Part shown: positions 51,242 through 61,054 of the stretch, in pieces
How positions within the stretch are numbered: position 1 is the stretch's first letter
Layout of the letters: each line of letters opens with the position of its first letter
DNA from: Dyadobacter sp.
GTDB taxonomy: Bacteria; Bacteroidota; Bacteroidia; Cytophagales; Spirosomataceae
NCBI RefSeq assembly: GCF_017744695.1
Contig: NZ_JAGIAS010000001.1
Location: 711,013 to 775,012, forward strand
DNA length: 64,000 bases
Direction of reading: 5' to 3'
Translations under genes and position numbers: made by a program
Notes under the pieces: model-generated
Databases searched by the model: none
Told to the model about the DNA's origin: nothing
What the model saw: the letters and a program-made list of their open reading frames with translations, nothing else

Positions 51242-53112
51242 GGCTTCATTGCGGGTTGGTATATAACCTTTTTTCGAATAACCCGGCTACCGCCGCGAGC
51301 GGTAACCACGTATATGCCTGATGCCAGCCCCTTCCCCGCCAGATCGAGCGCAATCACATTTCGCCCAGTTGTGCATTGGAAAGACAGGTCTTGCATAGGT
51401 GCCCGCCCATTCAGATCTGCCAAGTCCACTTCAACTTTCATGTCCCTTTCAGCATTGAAAATAAGCTCCACACGGCCGGATGTGGGATTAGGTCGCAACA
51501 CTACGTCACCGCTTTCAGTGTGAAGTGAATCATTCTCCTTTTGCCCCTTGCGATATCCTCCATTAGGATCGTCGTTCACCCAGATTTGCGCCCAGTGCTC
51601 TACCACCTGCCCGTCCGCGGATGTGATTTTCAATTTCAGGTAAAAGAGATGATTGCCGTTGTGGTACAGCCCAACATTGTAAAACTCCCCGGTACCGTTA
51701 CCCGAATAGTTGATACCATCCGTTGATTCCTTCCACTGATAGGTATAAGGCGGACTCCCGCATTTTGCGATGGCCTCATAGGTATAAACCTGATACTCAT
51801 ATCCGCTGGTCGGCCCGGAGATCCATCCGTTCAGAACATTCGGTTCCGGCCTCAATGCCTTAACGATCGGTGATTTGTCCGTCACCACCTTCGCATTGTT
51901 ATGTGTAGCATCACCCATTGGAGATCCTGCAAAGGTTTTGTTCGGATTAGAGTAATAAAGTATTTTGCTTCCCGGCGCAGTTCCTGTCGCCACCAACGTA
52001 TTGAAACCCGAGAATATATATCCTTGCGCGTAAGGCAATCCGAAGTTTTCATTCTCATGGTTGCATCCGAACAAATGACTTAGCTCATGAGCCCCAATCA
52101 CAGGAATGTTAGGACTTGACAAGACAACCATTGCGAAACTTCTACTGCTGTTTGGATGGTGATAAATTGTTGGATCGGGCACTCCTCCGGCATCATCATG
52201 AGGCTCCCAAATAAACAAGAGCACCAAATCAGCCTTGTACTGATTGCACAAATTTTGAACGGAGGCCGTGTTACTGAGAGCTAGTACGTCCTCATATATT
52301 TTATAATTCTTTGTCGTAAACGTCGTCTGCACAACCCCCGCCAGTTGTACATAAGCAGTACTAGTAACCCCACTATTCGTTACGGTTTGATTGAAAACAT
52401 CCAGGGTATTATAGGCATGGTTAGTAGCGGAGACTGGGCTTACATTGTTTCCATACAAAAAAAGCACGCGAATACCATTTATGCACGGCTCGATCTTCGC
52501 ATTATCACCCGGTTTTCTTCCGCTTTTGTCCGGATCGGGCTCAGGTTGGATTTGTTGAATGGCAGAACCAATTCCTGAGGCGCAAAAGTTCGCTTTACCG
52601 GCGTCGTTCTCATGTCCCAGTAAAAGCTGACCGTCGTCGCCGAGGTCGCAGATTTCGTACGATCGCTCCGGTCCCTGGATGATCCCGCCTTTCATGCCAT
52701 TACGGGATGTAAGCAGTACCGACAGCAGACTTTCCCCTACCGTTCCGTAAACCTTGTAATTCTTGTCGTCGGAGTACTCGATGGTTTTAACGTGCACGTC
52801 ATACGCTTCGGCGCGGCCCGGAATCGTGATTTGCAAGCGATTATTGTACAATACTTCTGCAATCGGCCGCATTCGCACAATGATCGTTTCGCCGCGGTAC
52901 TGTCCGTTGTTAGTCAGGCCGTCGAATAAATGCTTCCCGTTTTCAGAAAGACTTGCGTAGTCCGGTGTATCCGGTAAAAGAAGATCCGTGCGTGCTTCCT
53001 GCGCGCGTGCGCTTGTGAATGAGGTGCCCGCCATGGCTATGCAGCCCAGCCAAACCGCAAAAAAGCGGGAACGCAATACATCACCATTAATCCGAAAAAA
53101 GTCCATAGGCAT
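51238..53112 (-). CDS. M12-type secreted zinc metalloprotease with T9SS domain
   Basis: 624 residues. N-terminal export signal (VWLGCIAMAGTSFTSARAQ), a pro-region to about 190, and a catalytic domain with HELSHLFGCNH at about 338-348, the HExxHxxGxxH signature of metzincins, preceded by VLFLYGNN and ADLVLLFIWEPHDD. A Met-turn is not certain. Next come an Ig-like segment (about 430-530, WISGPTSGYEYQVYTYEA) and a T9SS C-terminal domain (LRPNPTSGRVELIF ... LASGIYVVTARGG). It should be released or attached at the surface and cleave proteins after removal of the pro-region. Overlaps the downstream lipoprotein gene by 4 bp. Confidence 0.9.
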   Translation of the reverse strand: MPMDFFRINGDVLRSRFFAVWLGCIAMAGTSFTSARAQEARTDLLLPDTPDYASLSENGKHLFDGLTNNGQYRGETIIVRMRPIAEVLYNNRLQITIPGRAEAYDVHVKTIEYSDDKNYKVYGTVGESLLSVLLTSRNGMKGGIIQGPERSYEICDLGDDGQLLLGHENDAGKANFCASGIGSAIQQIQPEPDPDKSGRKPGDNAKIEPCINGIRVLFLYGNNVSPVSATNHAYNTLDVFNQTVTNSGVTSTAYVQLAGVVQTTFTTKNYKIYEDVLALSNTASVQNLCNQYKADLVLLFIWEPHDDAGGVPDPTIYHHPNSSRSFAMVVLSSPNIPVIGAHELSHLFGCNHENENFGLPYAQGYIFSGFNTLVATGTAPGSKILYYSNPNKTFAGSPMGDATHNNAKVVTDKSPIVKALRPEPNVLNGWISGPTSGYEYQVYTYEAIAKCGSPPYTYQWKESTDGINYSGNGTGEFYNVGLYHNGNHLFYLKLKITSADGQVVEHWAQIWVNDDPNGGYRKGQKENDSLHTESGDVVLRPNPTSGRVELIFNAERDMKVEVDLADLNGRAPMQDLSFQCTTGRNVIALDLAGKGLASGIYVVTARGGSRVIRKKVIYQPAMKP

Positions 53113-53321
53113 ACCTGTTTAAGTTCCTGAAAAAACTGATCGAATGGGTCCGTGGCAAGCCACGACAGGAACGGAGTAGGTAGGTGCCCGACCAGGGGCG
53201 GCCGGCTGTACACCGGCCATGGTGCTTCGAATTAAATGGATATTTTTTTCAAATCAATTGGGAAGGGAACGCCGATGATCAAGTAACCGGGATGAATTAC
53301 CAAGCAACGTCATTTCTCTTT
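53113..53321. other. Spacer with two GC hairpins upstream of the protease gene
   Basis: CGTGGC/GCCACG around AA (53151-53164) and GGCCGG/CCGGCC around a 7-nt loop (53200-53218) are the only structures. It separates the ankyrin gene from the protease gene on the same strand and should carry the protease promoter. Confidence 0.5.
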
Positions 53322-54581
53322 TTATGACACTTTTTCCTGCAAAATCTTCGCCACATTTTCCTGCAACGGCGGGTGCAGATCGGCGAGCAGCCACCAGGTG
53401 TGTATTTTAGCCCCGGCGTCAACAAGCTTTTGCACTACTTCGATGTGGTGTTCACGGGCGCCCTCGTGGGCGGTGGCCCAGAGCGTCTGGTCCAGTACGG
53501 TACCACCAAACTCATTGCGCGCTTCAAGCGGGGCTTTGCGGGAGAGCAGCAAGTCTACCACTTCGGGATAGCCGAAGTAGCCGGCCCAATGCAATGCAGT
53601 CCAGTCACGGTGGTCTTTGGAAGCCGGGCTTACGCCTTTTTCAAGCAGGAAATGAACAGTCTCCACGCGGTTGAGCATAGCCGCCCATACAAATGCAAGC
53701 GCAAGATTGGCCTCGGGCGTCGGCGCGATTTTCAGCCATTCCACACGCGCCAGGGGCGTACCGGCTTTCAGCTTGCCGTCGTCGCCGAGGTAGCCAGCGA
53801 GCTGCGTCGTTTTCCCCATCGCAGCGGCGGTCACCACATTGTCGACCCTGGCCCCTCTCTCCACCAGCACCTCCGCCGATTGGGGATAATGAAAATAAAT
53901 GGCCGTTACCAGGGGACCGCAGTCGTCGCGAACACCGTTTATTGCCGCGCCATAATCAAGCAATTTTTCCGCCAGGGCGGCTTGCAAGCCTGCCTTTGAC
54001 GGATGGACGCTCGACACGAGCAATTCCAGTGTCGTCCCCCATTGGCTACCATAGGTGTCCGCCAGCGCGTCGGGTACCGCACCGGCAGCAAGCAACGTTT
54101 CGGCAATGTCGAGCCCATTGTGCGGGGTTACCTGCCTGAAATTCTCCGTCCCGTTGGCCGCAATATAATGCAGCAACGTAGCCTTGTGCCCCCGCGACGA
54201 GCGCTCGTGCACGATGGCAGGGTTCTCTTCCAAAAGGGATTGCAGTACGGGCAGATCGCCCTGTACGACCGCGTCCACAGCCTGTTCGAATTTCGCGACC
54301 TGCGACCCGGGCTCTTTCAGATCGGCGATGTGCCGTAGAAATGCCGGCCAATCCACAAAACCATGCTCCCGGGCTATCACAACGCGGGCATCATCAAGGC
54401 CGAAATTGGTATCCGGGCGGTTCAGCTGCGTTAATCGCTCCGGTTCGGGATGGTATTTCCGTATATGTTTGGCAGAATCCTTATGGACAGACCGGCAGGC
54501 ATCCGCCAGCGCGGCGGCTTGTTTTTCGTAGTACTCAGGGGCCGGATCGGTGGTGAGCGGGATGATATCGGTCGTGTTCAT
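53322..54581 (-). CDS. Ankyrin-repeat protein
   Basis: 419 residues from ATG 54581 (MNTTDIIPLTTDPAPEYYEK); the upstream frame (to 54668) would put an unlikely hydrophobic stretch in front. An N-terminal helical region (YYEKQAAALADACRSVH, ARVVIAREHGFVDWPAFLRH) precedes about six ankyrin repeats: VVQGDLPVLQSLLEENP, KATLLHYIAANG, NGLDIAETLLAAGA, LLDYGAAINGVRDDCGPLVT, VHFLLEKGVSPASKDHRDWT, and DLLLSRKAPLEARNEFGGTV. No signal peptide, so it is a cytoplasmic protein-interaction module. The partner is unknown. Confidence 0.9.
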   Translation of the reverse strand: MNTTDIIPLTTDPAPEYYEKQAAALADACRSVHKDSAKHIRKYHPEPERLTQLNRPDTNFGLDDARVVIAREHGFVDWPAFLRHIADLKEPGSQVAKFEQAVDAVVQGDLPVLQSLLEENPAIVHERSSRGHKATLLHYIAANGTENFRQVTPHNGLDIAETLLAAGAVPDALADTYGSQWGTTLELLVSSVHPSKAGLQAALAEKLLDYGAAINGVRDDCGPLVTAIYFHYPQSAEVLVERGARVDNVVTAAAMGKTTQLAGYLGDDGKLKAGTPLARVEWLKIAPTPEANLALAFVWAAMLNRVETVHFLLEKGVSPASKDHRDWTALHWAGYFGYPEVVDLLLSRKAPLEARNEFGGTVLDQTLWATAHEGAREHHIEVVQKLVDAGAKIHTWWLLADLHPPLQENVAKILQEKVS

Positions 54582-54783
54582 AAGTTCGGTTTGGTAGCAG
54601 CTGAAACATAAGACAATTAGTATGTTTTTGAATAAAATACAAAATCCGGTTACTGACCGTATTTGCATTTCTTCGATGTATTCAAAATCAGAAAAGCACC
54701 GGTCATTTCAAGTAGACCAGTGCCTTTCCGGATTGTCTTTGTCAGCCCCCGATTCGCTGAATCACCCCGGAGCACTTTTCGGT

Positions 54784-56760
54784 CTACCGGTCCACAGTCA
54801 GGTGTTTTTGGGTCTCAACCTTCCCGTCGGACCCTGTGACCGTGATCACATAATGACCAAGCGGCAACGCGTTCGTCGCCACTTCCACATGCTTCCCGGT
54901 TGCGGTGGTACGCTTCACCGTCCGTCCGCTGTTATCGCGAATCAGGATGATTGCGCCGGGCTGGATGTTTCTAAGGACAACACGCTCGCCAGCCGGGTTC
55001 GGAAACACAATGGCCGCCTCGTTCCCCGACCTTGTGATGGACTTCATCGACGAGAAACTGACCGTGCCGTCGGTATCTACCTGGCGGATTCGGTAATAGG
55101 AAATTCCCGGAAGCGGTGCGGTATCCAGGAAGTCATAATGCTGTTCCATAGATGTGTCGCCCTTTCCCTTCACTTTACCCAAAGCTTTAAAATGGCGTGC
55201 GTCGGCACTCCGCTCCACTTCAAAGTAATCGTTGCGGACCTCTTCGGAAGTAGACCAACCCACGCGAACAGCCGATTGCTCCACCTCTTTCAATTCCAGT
55301 TCCTTGAACGTAACGGGAAGTATCGCGCAATCTTCCGTTGAAATGGAGGTGATGTTGGCGTCCATCCAGGCCAGATGGTCGAGCAGCCAGGTTTTCAGGT
55401 ATTGCACCTCCTTGGCATAAGTATTACCGGGCAACGTGTAATGCTCGTTGAACATCACGGCGGTTTCCAGGATATTCCACTTCGAAAAGTTACGTTGCAT
55501 GGCATTCTGGGCGGTCAATTCGGCCTGTTTCTGATCGATAAACGCGGAGATGGATGCATCGCTCCATTGTGTCTGCCGGAGTTGCTGATAGCGCCCCATC
55601 AGTTTGCCTTTGAAATAACAATCGGTAAGCAGGCGCGCAGGCCAGAAAATAGTCATTGGCGGCCGATCCGGGCAATAGATATTGAATTGCCAGGCCCACG
55701 AGCCGGTCGGCAACACCGAAAGCTCGTAGCACCACTGCTGGTTCCCCATCGATTTGTCGAAATCCCAGGGAGCGCCCATCACGATCTGGCCGCCCTCGTC
55801 TTCCCGTTGTTTATACAGGAACGTACTTGCCCGCCAGTTGTCGGAGTTCTTAGTGATTTCCTGTAACAGCAGGTAATCGATCGCCGCATCTTCGTCGAGG
55901 AGCGGCCGGTAGCCAATGGTAGCGTCCTTGAAGTTCGGCCCTGCCAATATCTGCTCGAAATTATCGATGTGATTTTTGATGTAATTGAATTGCAAATCCC
56001 GGTTGGCGATATTGGTGTAGTTGTGCAGCTTGGGATATTCGACATGGAAAAAAGGGTGCGGCTGCGCGGGTGCATTGTTTCCCGCGAAAGCGGACGTCCA
56101 TTTCAGGTCTTCATCCTCCGCGACCTGCAACAGGTAACCTCCGTTGATTTTCGCGGGGTCGGTGTCTGTTTCGGAAAGCTTTTTGATGTTGATACGATTC
56201 GAATTCCGTTTGACTTTCTCCATCAGGATATACACCCCGTGGTAGGACATTCCGCCGATTTCATTCTTGAAAACCTCCACATAACGCGTGCGCGGCGAGT
56301 AGCGGCCCGTACGCGTGTACATTTCGTGCGCAAACACATCGCGGATGAACGACTTATCCCCGTAGCAGGCATTCAGTACCCAGTCCGACTCGGCGGGCAT
56401 CCCCAGCAGCGAAGCGTCCACGCCATTACCGCCGACGTCCCTGATTTCGACACTGTAAGATTTCTTATCCCAGAAAATGGATGTGTTTCCACGGATCTCG
56501 ATACCTATGTTGCTTTCGAACTGGAACACGTTCGAGCCGGAGTTCATATCGAACGAGTGAATACCACCGCCGTCCGGTGCGGTGATCTTGAATGACGCGG
56601 TGATCTTGTTGTCATTCTCGATAACAACCCCATTTGTATTGATCACTACGATGGGCAGATTGGACGTGATAGAGGTTTGGGCAAGGCCGGCCATACTGTA
56701 AAGTATCAGCATTAAGCAGCCGGTGCAATGAAGCCGGAACGAGTGTAGAATTGAGGCCAT
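54784..56760 (-). CDS. CotH-kinase-like secreted protein with T9SS domain
   Basis: 658 residues. A signal peptide (to GLAQ, about 28) is followed by an N-terminal beta domain and a CotH kinase fold (about 75-420): IEIRGNTSIFWDKKSYSVEI (the G-S/K-x-K Lys strand), DWVLNACYGDKSFIRDVFAH, SYHGVYILMEKVKRNSNRI, and the later VMGAPWDFDKSMGN with the metal-binding Asp. A shared beta domain (LPVTFKELELKEVEQSAVRV) and a T9SS tail (FPNPAGERVVLRN ... LGHYVITVTGSDGK) end the protein. CotH kinases phosphorylate Ser in secreted proteins in Bacillus; the target here is unknown. Confidence 0.9.
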   Translation of the reverse strand: MASILHSFRLHCTGCLMLILYSMAGLAQTSITSNLPIVVINTNGVVIENDNKITASFKITAPDGGGIHSFDMNSGSNVFQFESNIGIEIRGNTSIFWDKKSYSVEIRDVGGNGVDASLLGMPAESDWVLNACYGDKSFIRDVFAHEMYTRTGRYSPRTRYVEVFKNEIGGMSYHGVYILMEKVKRNSNRINIKKLSETDTDPAKINGGYLLQVAEDEDLKWTSAFAGNNAPAQPHPFFHVEYPKLHNYTNIANRDLQFNYIKNHIDNFEQILAGPNFKDATIGYRPLLDEDAAIDYLLLQEITKNSDNWRASTFLYKQREDEGGQIVMGAPWDFDKSMGNQQWCYELSVLPTGSWAWQFNIYCPDRPPMTIFWPARLLTDCYFKGKLMGRYQQLRQTQWSDASISAFIDQKQAELTAQNAMQRNFSKWNILETAVMFNEHYTLPGNTYAKEVQYLKTWLLDHLAWMDANITSISTEDCAILPVTFKELELKEVEQSAVRVGWSTSEEVRNDYFEVERSADARHFKALGKVKGKGDTSMEQHYDFLDTAPLPGISYYRIRQVDTDGTVSFSSMKSITRSGNEAAIVFPNPAGERVVLRNIQPGAIILIRDNSGRTVKRTTATGKHVEVATNALPLGHYVITVTGSDGKVETQKHLTVDR

Positions 56761-56888
56761 AAACGAACGTCGATTAACTTAACAATTTATTAATATATAA
56801 ATATAAAAAGTTAATAATCGCTTCACACTGAGGCAGTAAAGTTTCTACTAAACGGTTACTTAAGTGTACTGACCTTGCCCAAAAAACC

Positions 56889-59858
56889 TTATCCTCCGTA
56901 TATATTGAACGCGACCAGGTGTTTCTTAAAAATCGCCTCAAAACGGTCGGCTTCTTTCTCCTGCTTCGCCCTCCGGCATTCACGGACGATACTTTGCAGG
57001 ATAAAAAGATCGGTATTCACATCGCGGCTGCGCCCGTTGTCCTTCTCCCTGATCCACGAAAGGTTCTCGTCAGAGCGAATGGCCATCGCGCGTGCGGAAT
57101 CCAATGCCTTTTCGTTTTCTCCCACATCAAACAACGCCCCGATAAAACCCGCGGAAATCTGATCATACGGAATGCTGTCGTCGGGCATGACGGCCATTGC
57201 CTTGTCCACTACCTTGCGCGCCTTGTCGATCCTGTTCTCCGCAATAAGCTGCTGCGCGAGGCGCAGGAATGACAGCCTCGCCGTAATCACCGGCGATCCG
57301 CGGTAGGTGTCGTCATAGTACACTTCGGGATTGCTGGTTTCCCGCCAATGCATTTTGTTCATCATATTGTCGTACATGATGTCCGAGTTGACATAACCGT
57401 CCGACGCGCCGGCGACCCGTACCGGCAGCAGGCGATAGGCATATCCTTCGAGCTGGAGATATTCCTGCAAACCGAGGTTGTGCGACGACCCCATTGTCGA
57501 AGAGAAATATACCGGCCGTTTCCAGTTGTTGCTCGCAATAATGTCGAGCATGACCAGGTCGCCTTTCAGCAAATCCGTTTCCCCTATTTTCCAACTCATG
57601 GAATCACTCAGATAGGGCGTCAGCTCGGTTTTGACAATATTCATATTCCTGACCGCTCTCGTATCTACCGGCAGGAACAACGTCGCCGACGGCAGGATCG
57701 AGGTCATATCGCCGCTCGTAAGTGGCACCTGGATCGCCTTGTTATCCTGGCGGATCAGTTCGAGGTATTCTTTCAGGTTAATGCCCCCTTTGACAGAAGG
57801 AATTTCATAAAACGGCAGGTATTCATTTTTTCCCAACTGGTAATTACCCGAGTCCAGTGACAGCGGTAGTGCATCCGACCGGTTGATCTTTCTCTTCAAT
57901 TGTTCGATGTACCAATCCGCGCCAAGGAACGTCTGCACACACACGCGCACGTCGGTGCGGAAGCCCTCCACCTCCTGTACATACCACAATGGAAAGGTGT
58001 CGTTATCGCCACCGGTAAAAAGGATCGCGTTCGGCGCGCAGGAATTGAGCAGGTTACGGGCAAAGTCCACCGAATGGTACCGGTCCGTCCTATCATGATT
58101 GTCCCAGCCTCTTGCTACCATGATCGCCGGCACCGAAAAACAAGCCAGCCCCGCGACTCCGGCCCGCAATGCCGGCTTCTGGATAACCTTTTCGAGGAAC
58201 TTAGCCGCTGCCATAACGCCCAGGCCGATCCACATACAGAAAATATAGAACGAACCCACGTAAATGTAATCGCGCTCGCGCGGCTCGCTAGGCGGGGAAT
58301 TGAGATAGATCACCAGGGCAACGCCTGTGAGGACGAACAGAAAACCGAGAACGAGCAGGTCCTTCCGGCGGTGATAATACATATAGATAATACCCGCAAT
58401 ACCCAGCAGAAACGGCAGCATCAGGAAGTTGTTATGCCCGCGGTTATGCCCGATGCTTTTCGGAAACGATTGACTGGTTTGCCAGGGCATCAGAATGCCC
58501 GCGCCCTCCCGGTCGCTTTCGCGCCCGACAAAATTCCACAGGAAGTAACGCCAGTACATATGCCCGAGCTGATGTGAAAACAGGTAAGACAGGTTCTGCC
58601 GCATGGTGGGCTTCTGCCCCTCGGCCAGGCCCGTCATTTGCTGGTACAATTGCGGATGCCCCGGATTGGAGCTGTGCATCCTCGGTAACAGCATTTTGCT
58701 GCCCGGCTCATATTCGTACACCGGTTTGTAATCGATCAATACGTATTTACCGTCCTTCTTGGCATAGACCGGTGCTCCACGCTTTTGGCTAACAGGCCTC
58801 GAAACGAATGAAGGGCCATATAGCAGCGGCCGGCTTTCGTACTGCTCCCTTTTGAGGTAATATACAAACCGCAGCACGTCGCTGGGATTGTTCTCATTAA
58901 TCGGCGTGTTGTACCCCGACCGCACCAGTACGAGCGCGTACGATGCATAACCTATGAGAATAAACGCAAGCGAGAGCAGGCCGGTGTTCAACAATGCACG
59001 GTGGGTACGGTGCGAATACCATATTCCCCAAACAAGCCCGCCCAGAAAAAGGACTGTAAAAAACGCGATACCCGTGTTGTAAGGCAACCCCAACGAGTTG
59101 ACGAAGAAGATCTCGAACTTCCCGGCAAGCTCAGGCAACCCGGGAATAATGCCGGCATTGATAATACCCAGAATCAAAAGGCCGGACAGAAAGGCTATGG
59201 AAGCCCCCAAAAAGCCGGGTTTCGGATATTTTTTAAAATAGTACACCAACGCCAGCGCCGGTATGGTCACGAGGTTCAGCAAGTGAACACCGATAGAAAG
59301 ACCTACCAGATAGGCCGTCAGGATCAGCCAGCGGTTGCCGGCGGCGGGGTCCTCGATGGCTTCCCACTTAAACACCGCCCAGATGACTATCGCGGTAAAA
59401 AACGACGACAAACCGTACACCTCGGCTTCCACCGCAGAGAACCAGAAAGAATCCGACCATGCGTACGCGAGCGCGCCCACGACCGCCGCCCCCGTTACCA
59501 GCAATACGTCCGCTGTGGTGCCGTCCTCAGGTTTCTTGCCTACCAGTTTCCATGCGATCAAACTGATGGTTTTGAAGAGAAAAAAGATGGTGAACGCGCT
59601 GCTCAGCACAGAAACCATATTGACCCAATAGGCCACCCGCATAACGTCACCGAGCGCCAGTAAAGCAAATAGCCGCCCGATAAGCAGGAAAAGCGGTGCG
59701 CCCGGCGGGTGCGGCACCTGTAATTTGAATGCGCAGGCGATGAACTCTCCACAGTCCCAGAAGCTGGCGGTCCGCTCCATCGTCAGGACATAGGTAATGA
59801 AGCTGACGGCCAGTACGGTCCACCCCGCCAGATCGTTCCATTTCTTTAAGGATATCAT
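56889..59858 (-). CDS. DUF2723-family multi-pass membrane protein
   Basis: 989 residues from ATG 59858 (MISLKKWNDLAGWTVLAVSF); the open frame upstream to 59900 was rejected as it lacks family sequence. The first 560 residues hold about 12 membrane helices with the conserved front FITYVLTMERTASFWDCGEF and QVPHPPGAPLFLLIGR, the DUF2723 signature with acidic DCGEF and HPPG. The C-terminal part (about 590-989) is a soluble domain with TPR-like helices. The family resembles protein O-mannosyltransferase/GT-C folds and may glycosylate exported proteins. It stands alone in this stretch. Confidence 0.93.
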   Translation of the reverse strand: MISLKKWNDLAGWTVLAVSFITYVLTMERTASFWDCGEFIACAFKLQVPHPPGAPLFLLIGRLFALLALGDVMRVAYWVNMVSVLSSAFTIFFLFKTISLIAWKLVGKKPEDGTTADVLLVTGAAVVGALAYAWSDSFWFSAVEAEVYGLSSFFTAIVIWAVFKWEAIEDPAAGNRWLILTAYLVGLSIGVHLLNLVTIPALALVYYFKKYPKPGFLGASIAFLSGLLILGIINAGIIPGLPELAGKFEIFFVNSLGLPYNTGIAFFTVLFLGGLVWGIWYSHRTHRALLNTGLLSLAFILIGYASYALVLVRSGYNTPINENNPSDVLRFVYYLKREQYESRPLLYGPSFVSRPVSQKRGAPVYAKKDGKYVLIDYKPVYEYEPGSKMLLPRMHSSNPGHPQLYQQMTGLAEGQKPTMRQNLSYLFSHQLGHMYWRYFLWNFVGRESDREGAGILMPWQTSQSFPKSIGHNRGHNNFLMLPFLLGIAGIIYMYYHRRKDLLVLGFLFVLTGVALVIYLNSPPSEPRERDYIYVGSFYIFCMWIGLGVMAAAKFLEKVIQKPALRAGVAGLACFSVPAIMVARGWDNHDRTDRYHSVDFARNLLNSCAPNAILFTGGDNDTFPLWYVQEVEGFRTDVRVCVQTFLGADWYIEQLKRKINRSDALPLSLDSGNYQLGKNEYLPFYEIPSVKGGINLKEYLELIRQDNKAIQVPLTSGDMTSILPSATLFLPVDTRAVRNMNIVKTELTPYLSDSMSWKIGETDLLKGDLVMLDIIASNNWKRPVYFSSTMGSSHNLGLQEYLQLEGYAYRLLPVRVAGASDGYVNSDIMYDNMMNKMHWRETSNPEVYYDDTYRGSPVITARLSFLRLAQQLIAENRIDKARKVVDKAMAVMPDDSIPYDQISAGFIGALFDVGENEKALDSARAMAIRSDENLSWIREKDNGRSRDVNTDLFILQSIVRECRRAKQEKEADRFEAIFKKHLVAFNIYGG

Positions 59859-60320
59859 GTTTGAAGGTGTTTTGGATGAAGGACCAAAACTATTCAACAT
59901 GATACGCTTGCATGAAACGGGCGATCTTAAAAAAAGTTAATAAAAATAGCTGATAATGAGGCTTTAACTTTATTTAACACCACGCGCGCATCACTCGCCA
60001 GCTTGCACTAGAAAAGCAGGGAAATGCCATAAATAAGAGAGCTCCAGAGTATCGCACCCGCGGTAATGGTAATGATAACACCACACAGAAACGGCAATTC
60101 AGCTGATTTTGAAAGTTTTACCGATCTTTCCATTCTAAATAACAACTTTTTATGATAGAGGTCTAAGCCCTGCGACATGCCTGTTGCAGTTCCATCAGTA
60201 AAAGTAAATATTCAAAATGAAATGGTAAGTAGCCTGACTTTAATTGTAGTTTACTAATATATCGACGGCATTTAGTAGCACTTCTACGCTTACATAGTAC
60301 AACTTCAATCAACGATTTAC
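59859..60320. other. Intergenic region with a small membrane ORF
   Basis: 462 bp between the DUF2723 gene and the response regulator, both on the minus strand. A 41-codon candidate gene (60008-60133) is listed separately. The rest is A/T-rich without clear repeats. Confidence 0.5.
60008..60133 (-). CDS. Candidate 41-aa small membrane protein
   Basis: ATG 60133 to TAG 60008: MERSVKLSKSAELPFLCGVI followed by ITITAGAILWSSLIYGISLL and F. A basic N-terminus and one or two closely spaced hydrophobic helices are typical of small membrane proteins. It lies between same-strand genes. No homology is known to me, so it may be chance. Confidence 0.4.
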   Translation of the reverse strand: MERSVKLSKSAELPFLCGVIITITAGAILWSSLIYGISLLF

Positions 60321-60971
60321 TCAGTTGAATCCGGTCTTGCGTCGCTTGTATATTTCCACCTTTTTAAACAACTCCAGAATGTTCGTTACTTCGAGTTTTT
60401 CGAAGATCCTGGCCTTGTAGGTCGACACCGTACTTTCCTTGATATTGAGATCGATCGCGATGTCTTTCGTCCATTTGCCGGTGAGCAGCATATCCATAAT
60501 TTCGAGCTCGCGGTTCGAGAGAATTTCCAGCGGGCTTTCTTTGCTCTCGCGTTCGAGAAGTGTATTGTTGACGAGCTGGTCCTGGATGATGTTACTGATG
60601 TAAGTCCCGCCCGCGAGCACCGAAGTAATCGCCTTTTCCAGTTCTTCGTTGGAGGTATCTTTGGGCAAATAGCCGTTCGCACCGGCCTTTACATAATGAA
60701 TAGCGTACAATTCTTCATCCTGCGACGAAAAGATCAGGATTTTCACCTTGTTCTGAATGTCGCGGATCCTGCCGATCATATTAAAAGCCTCACCGCCCGG
60801 AATTTTGATATCCAGAATAACAAGATCAAAGAATCTGGATTGGAGAAGTTTGAGTGTTTCACTAAAAGTAGCTGCCTCGATAACCGTTACCGAGGGTAAA
60901 AAATCTTCAATTAACAATTTAACGCCCATTCGCACAATGGAATGGTCTTCTACCAGCAAAACTGTTTTCAT
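60321..60971 (-). CDS. NarL/LuxR-type response regulator
   Basis: 216 residues. The receiver domain has the phospho-acceptor Asp in LVILDIKIPGGEA (about 56) and Lys in YLPKDTS (about 107). The LuxR helix-turn-helix spans about 148-210 (LSNRELEIMDMLLTGKWTKD, ESTVSTYKARIFEKLEVTNI). It follows the histidine kinase gene by 83 bp on the same strand and is its likely partner. The pairing of a classical HisKA-type kinase with a LuxR-type regulator is less usual than HisKA_3 with LuxR. Targets unknown. Confidence 0.92.
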   Translation of the reverse strand: MKTVLLVEDHSIVRMGVKLLIEDFLPSVTVIEAATFSETLKLLQSRFFDLVILDIKIPGGEAFNMIGRIRDIQNKVKILIFSSQDEELYAIHYVKAGANGYLPKDTSNEELEKAITSVLAGGTYISNIIQDQLVNNTLLERESKESPLEILSNRELEIMDMLLTGKWTKDIAIDLNIKESTVSTYKARIFEKLEVTNILELFKKVEIYKRRKTGFN

Positions 60972-61054
60972 TCAATGATACCGTTACTTCAAATCAGTTT
61001 TAAAAGTAGTTTAATATAAATGAAATTCTGTGTAGAAAATTGACTACGCCTAAA

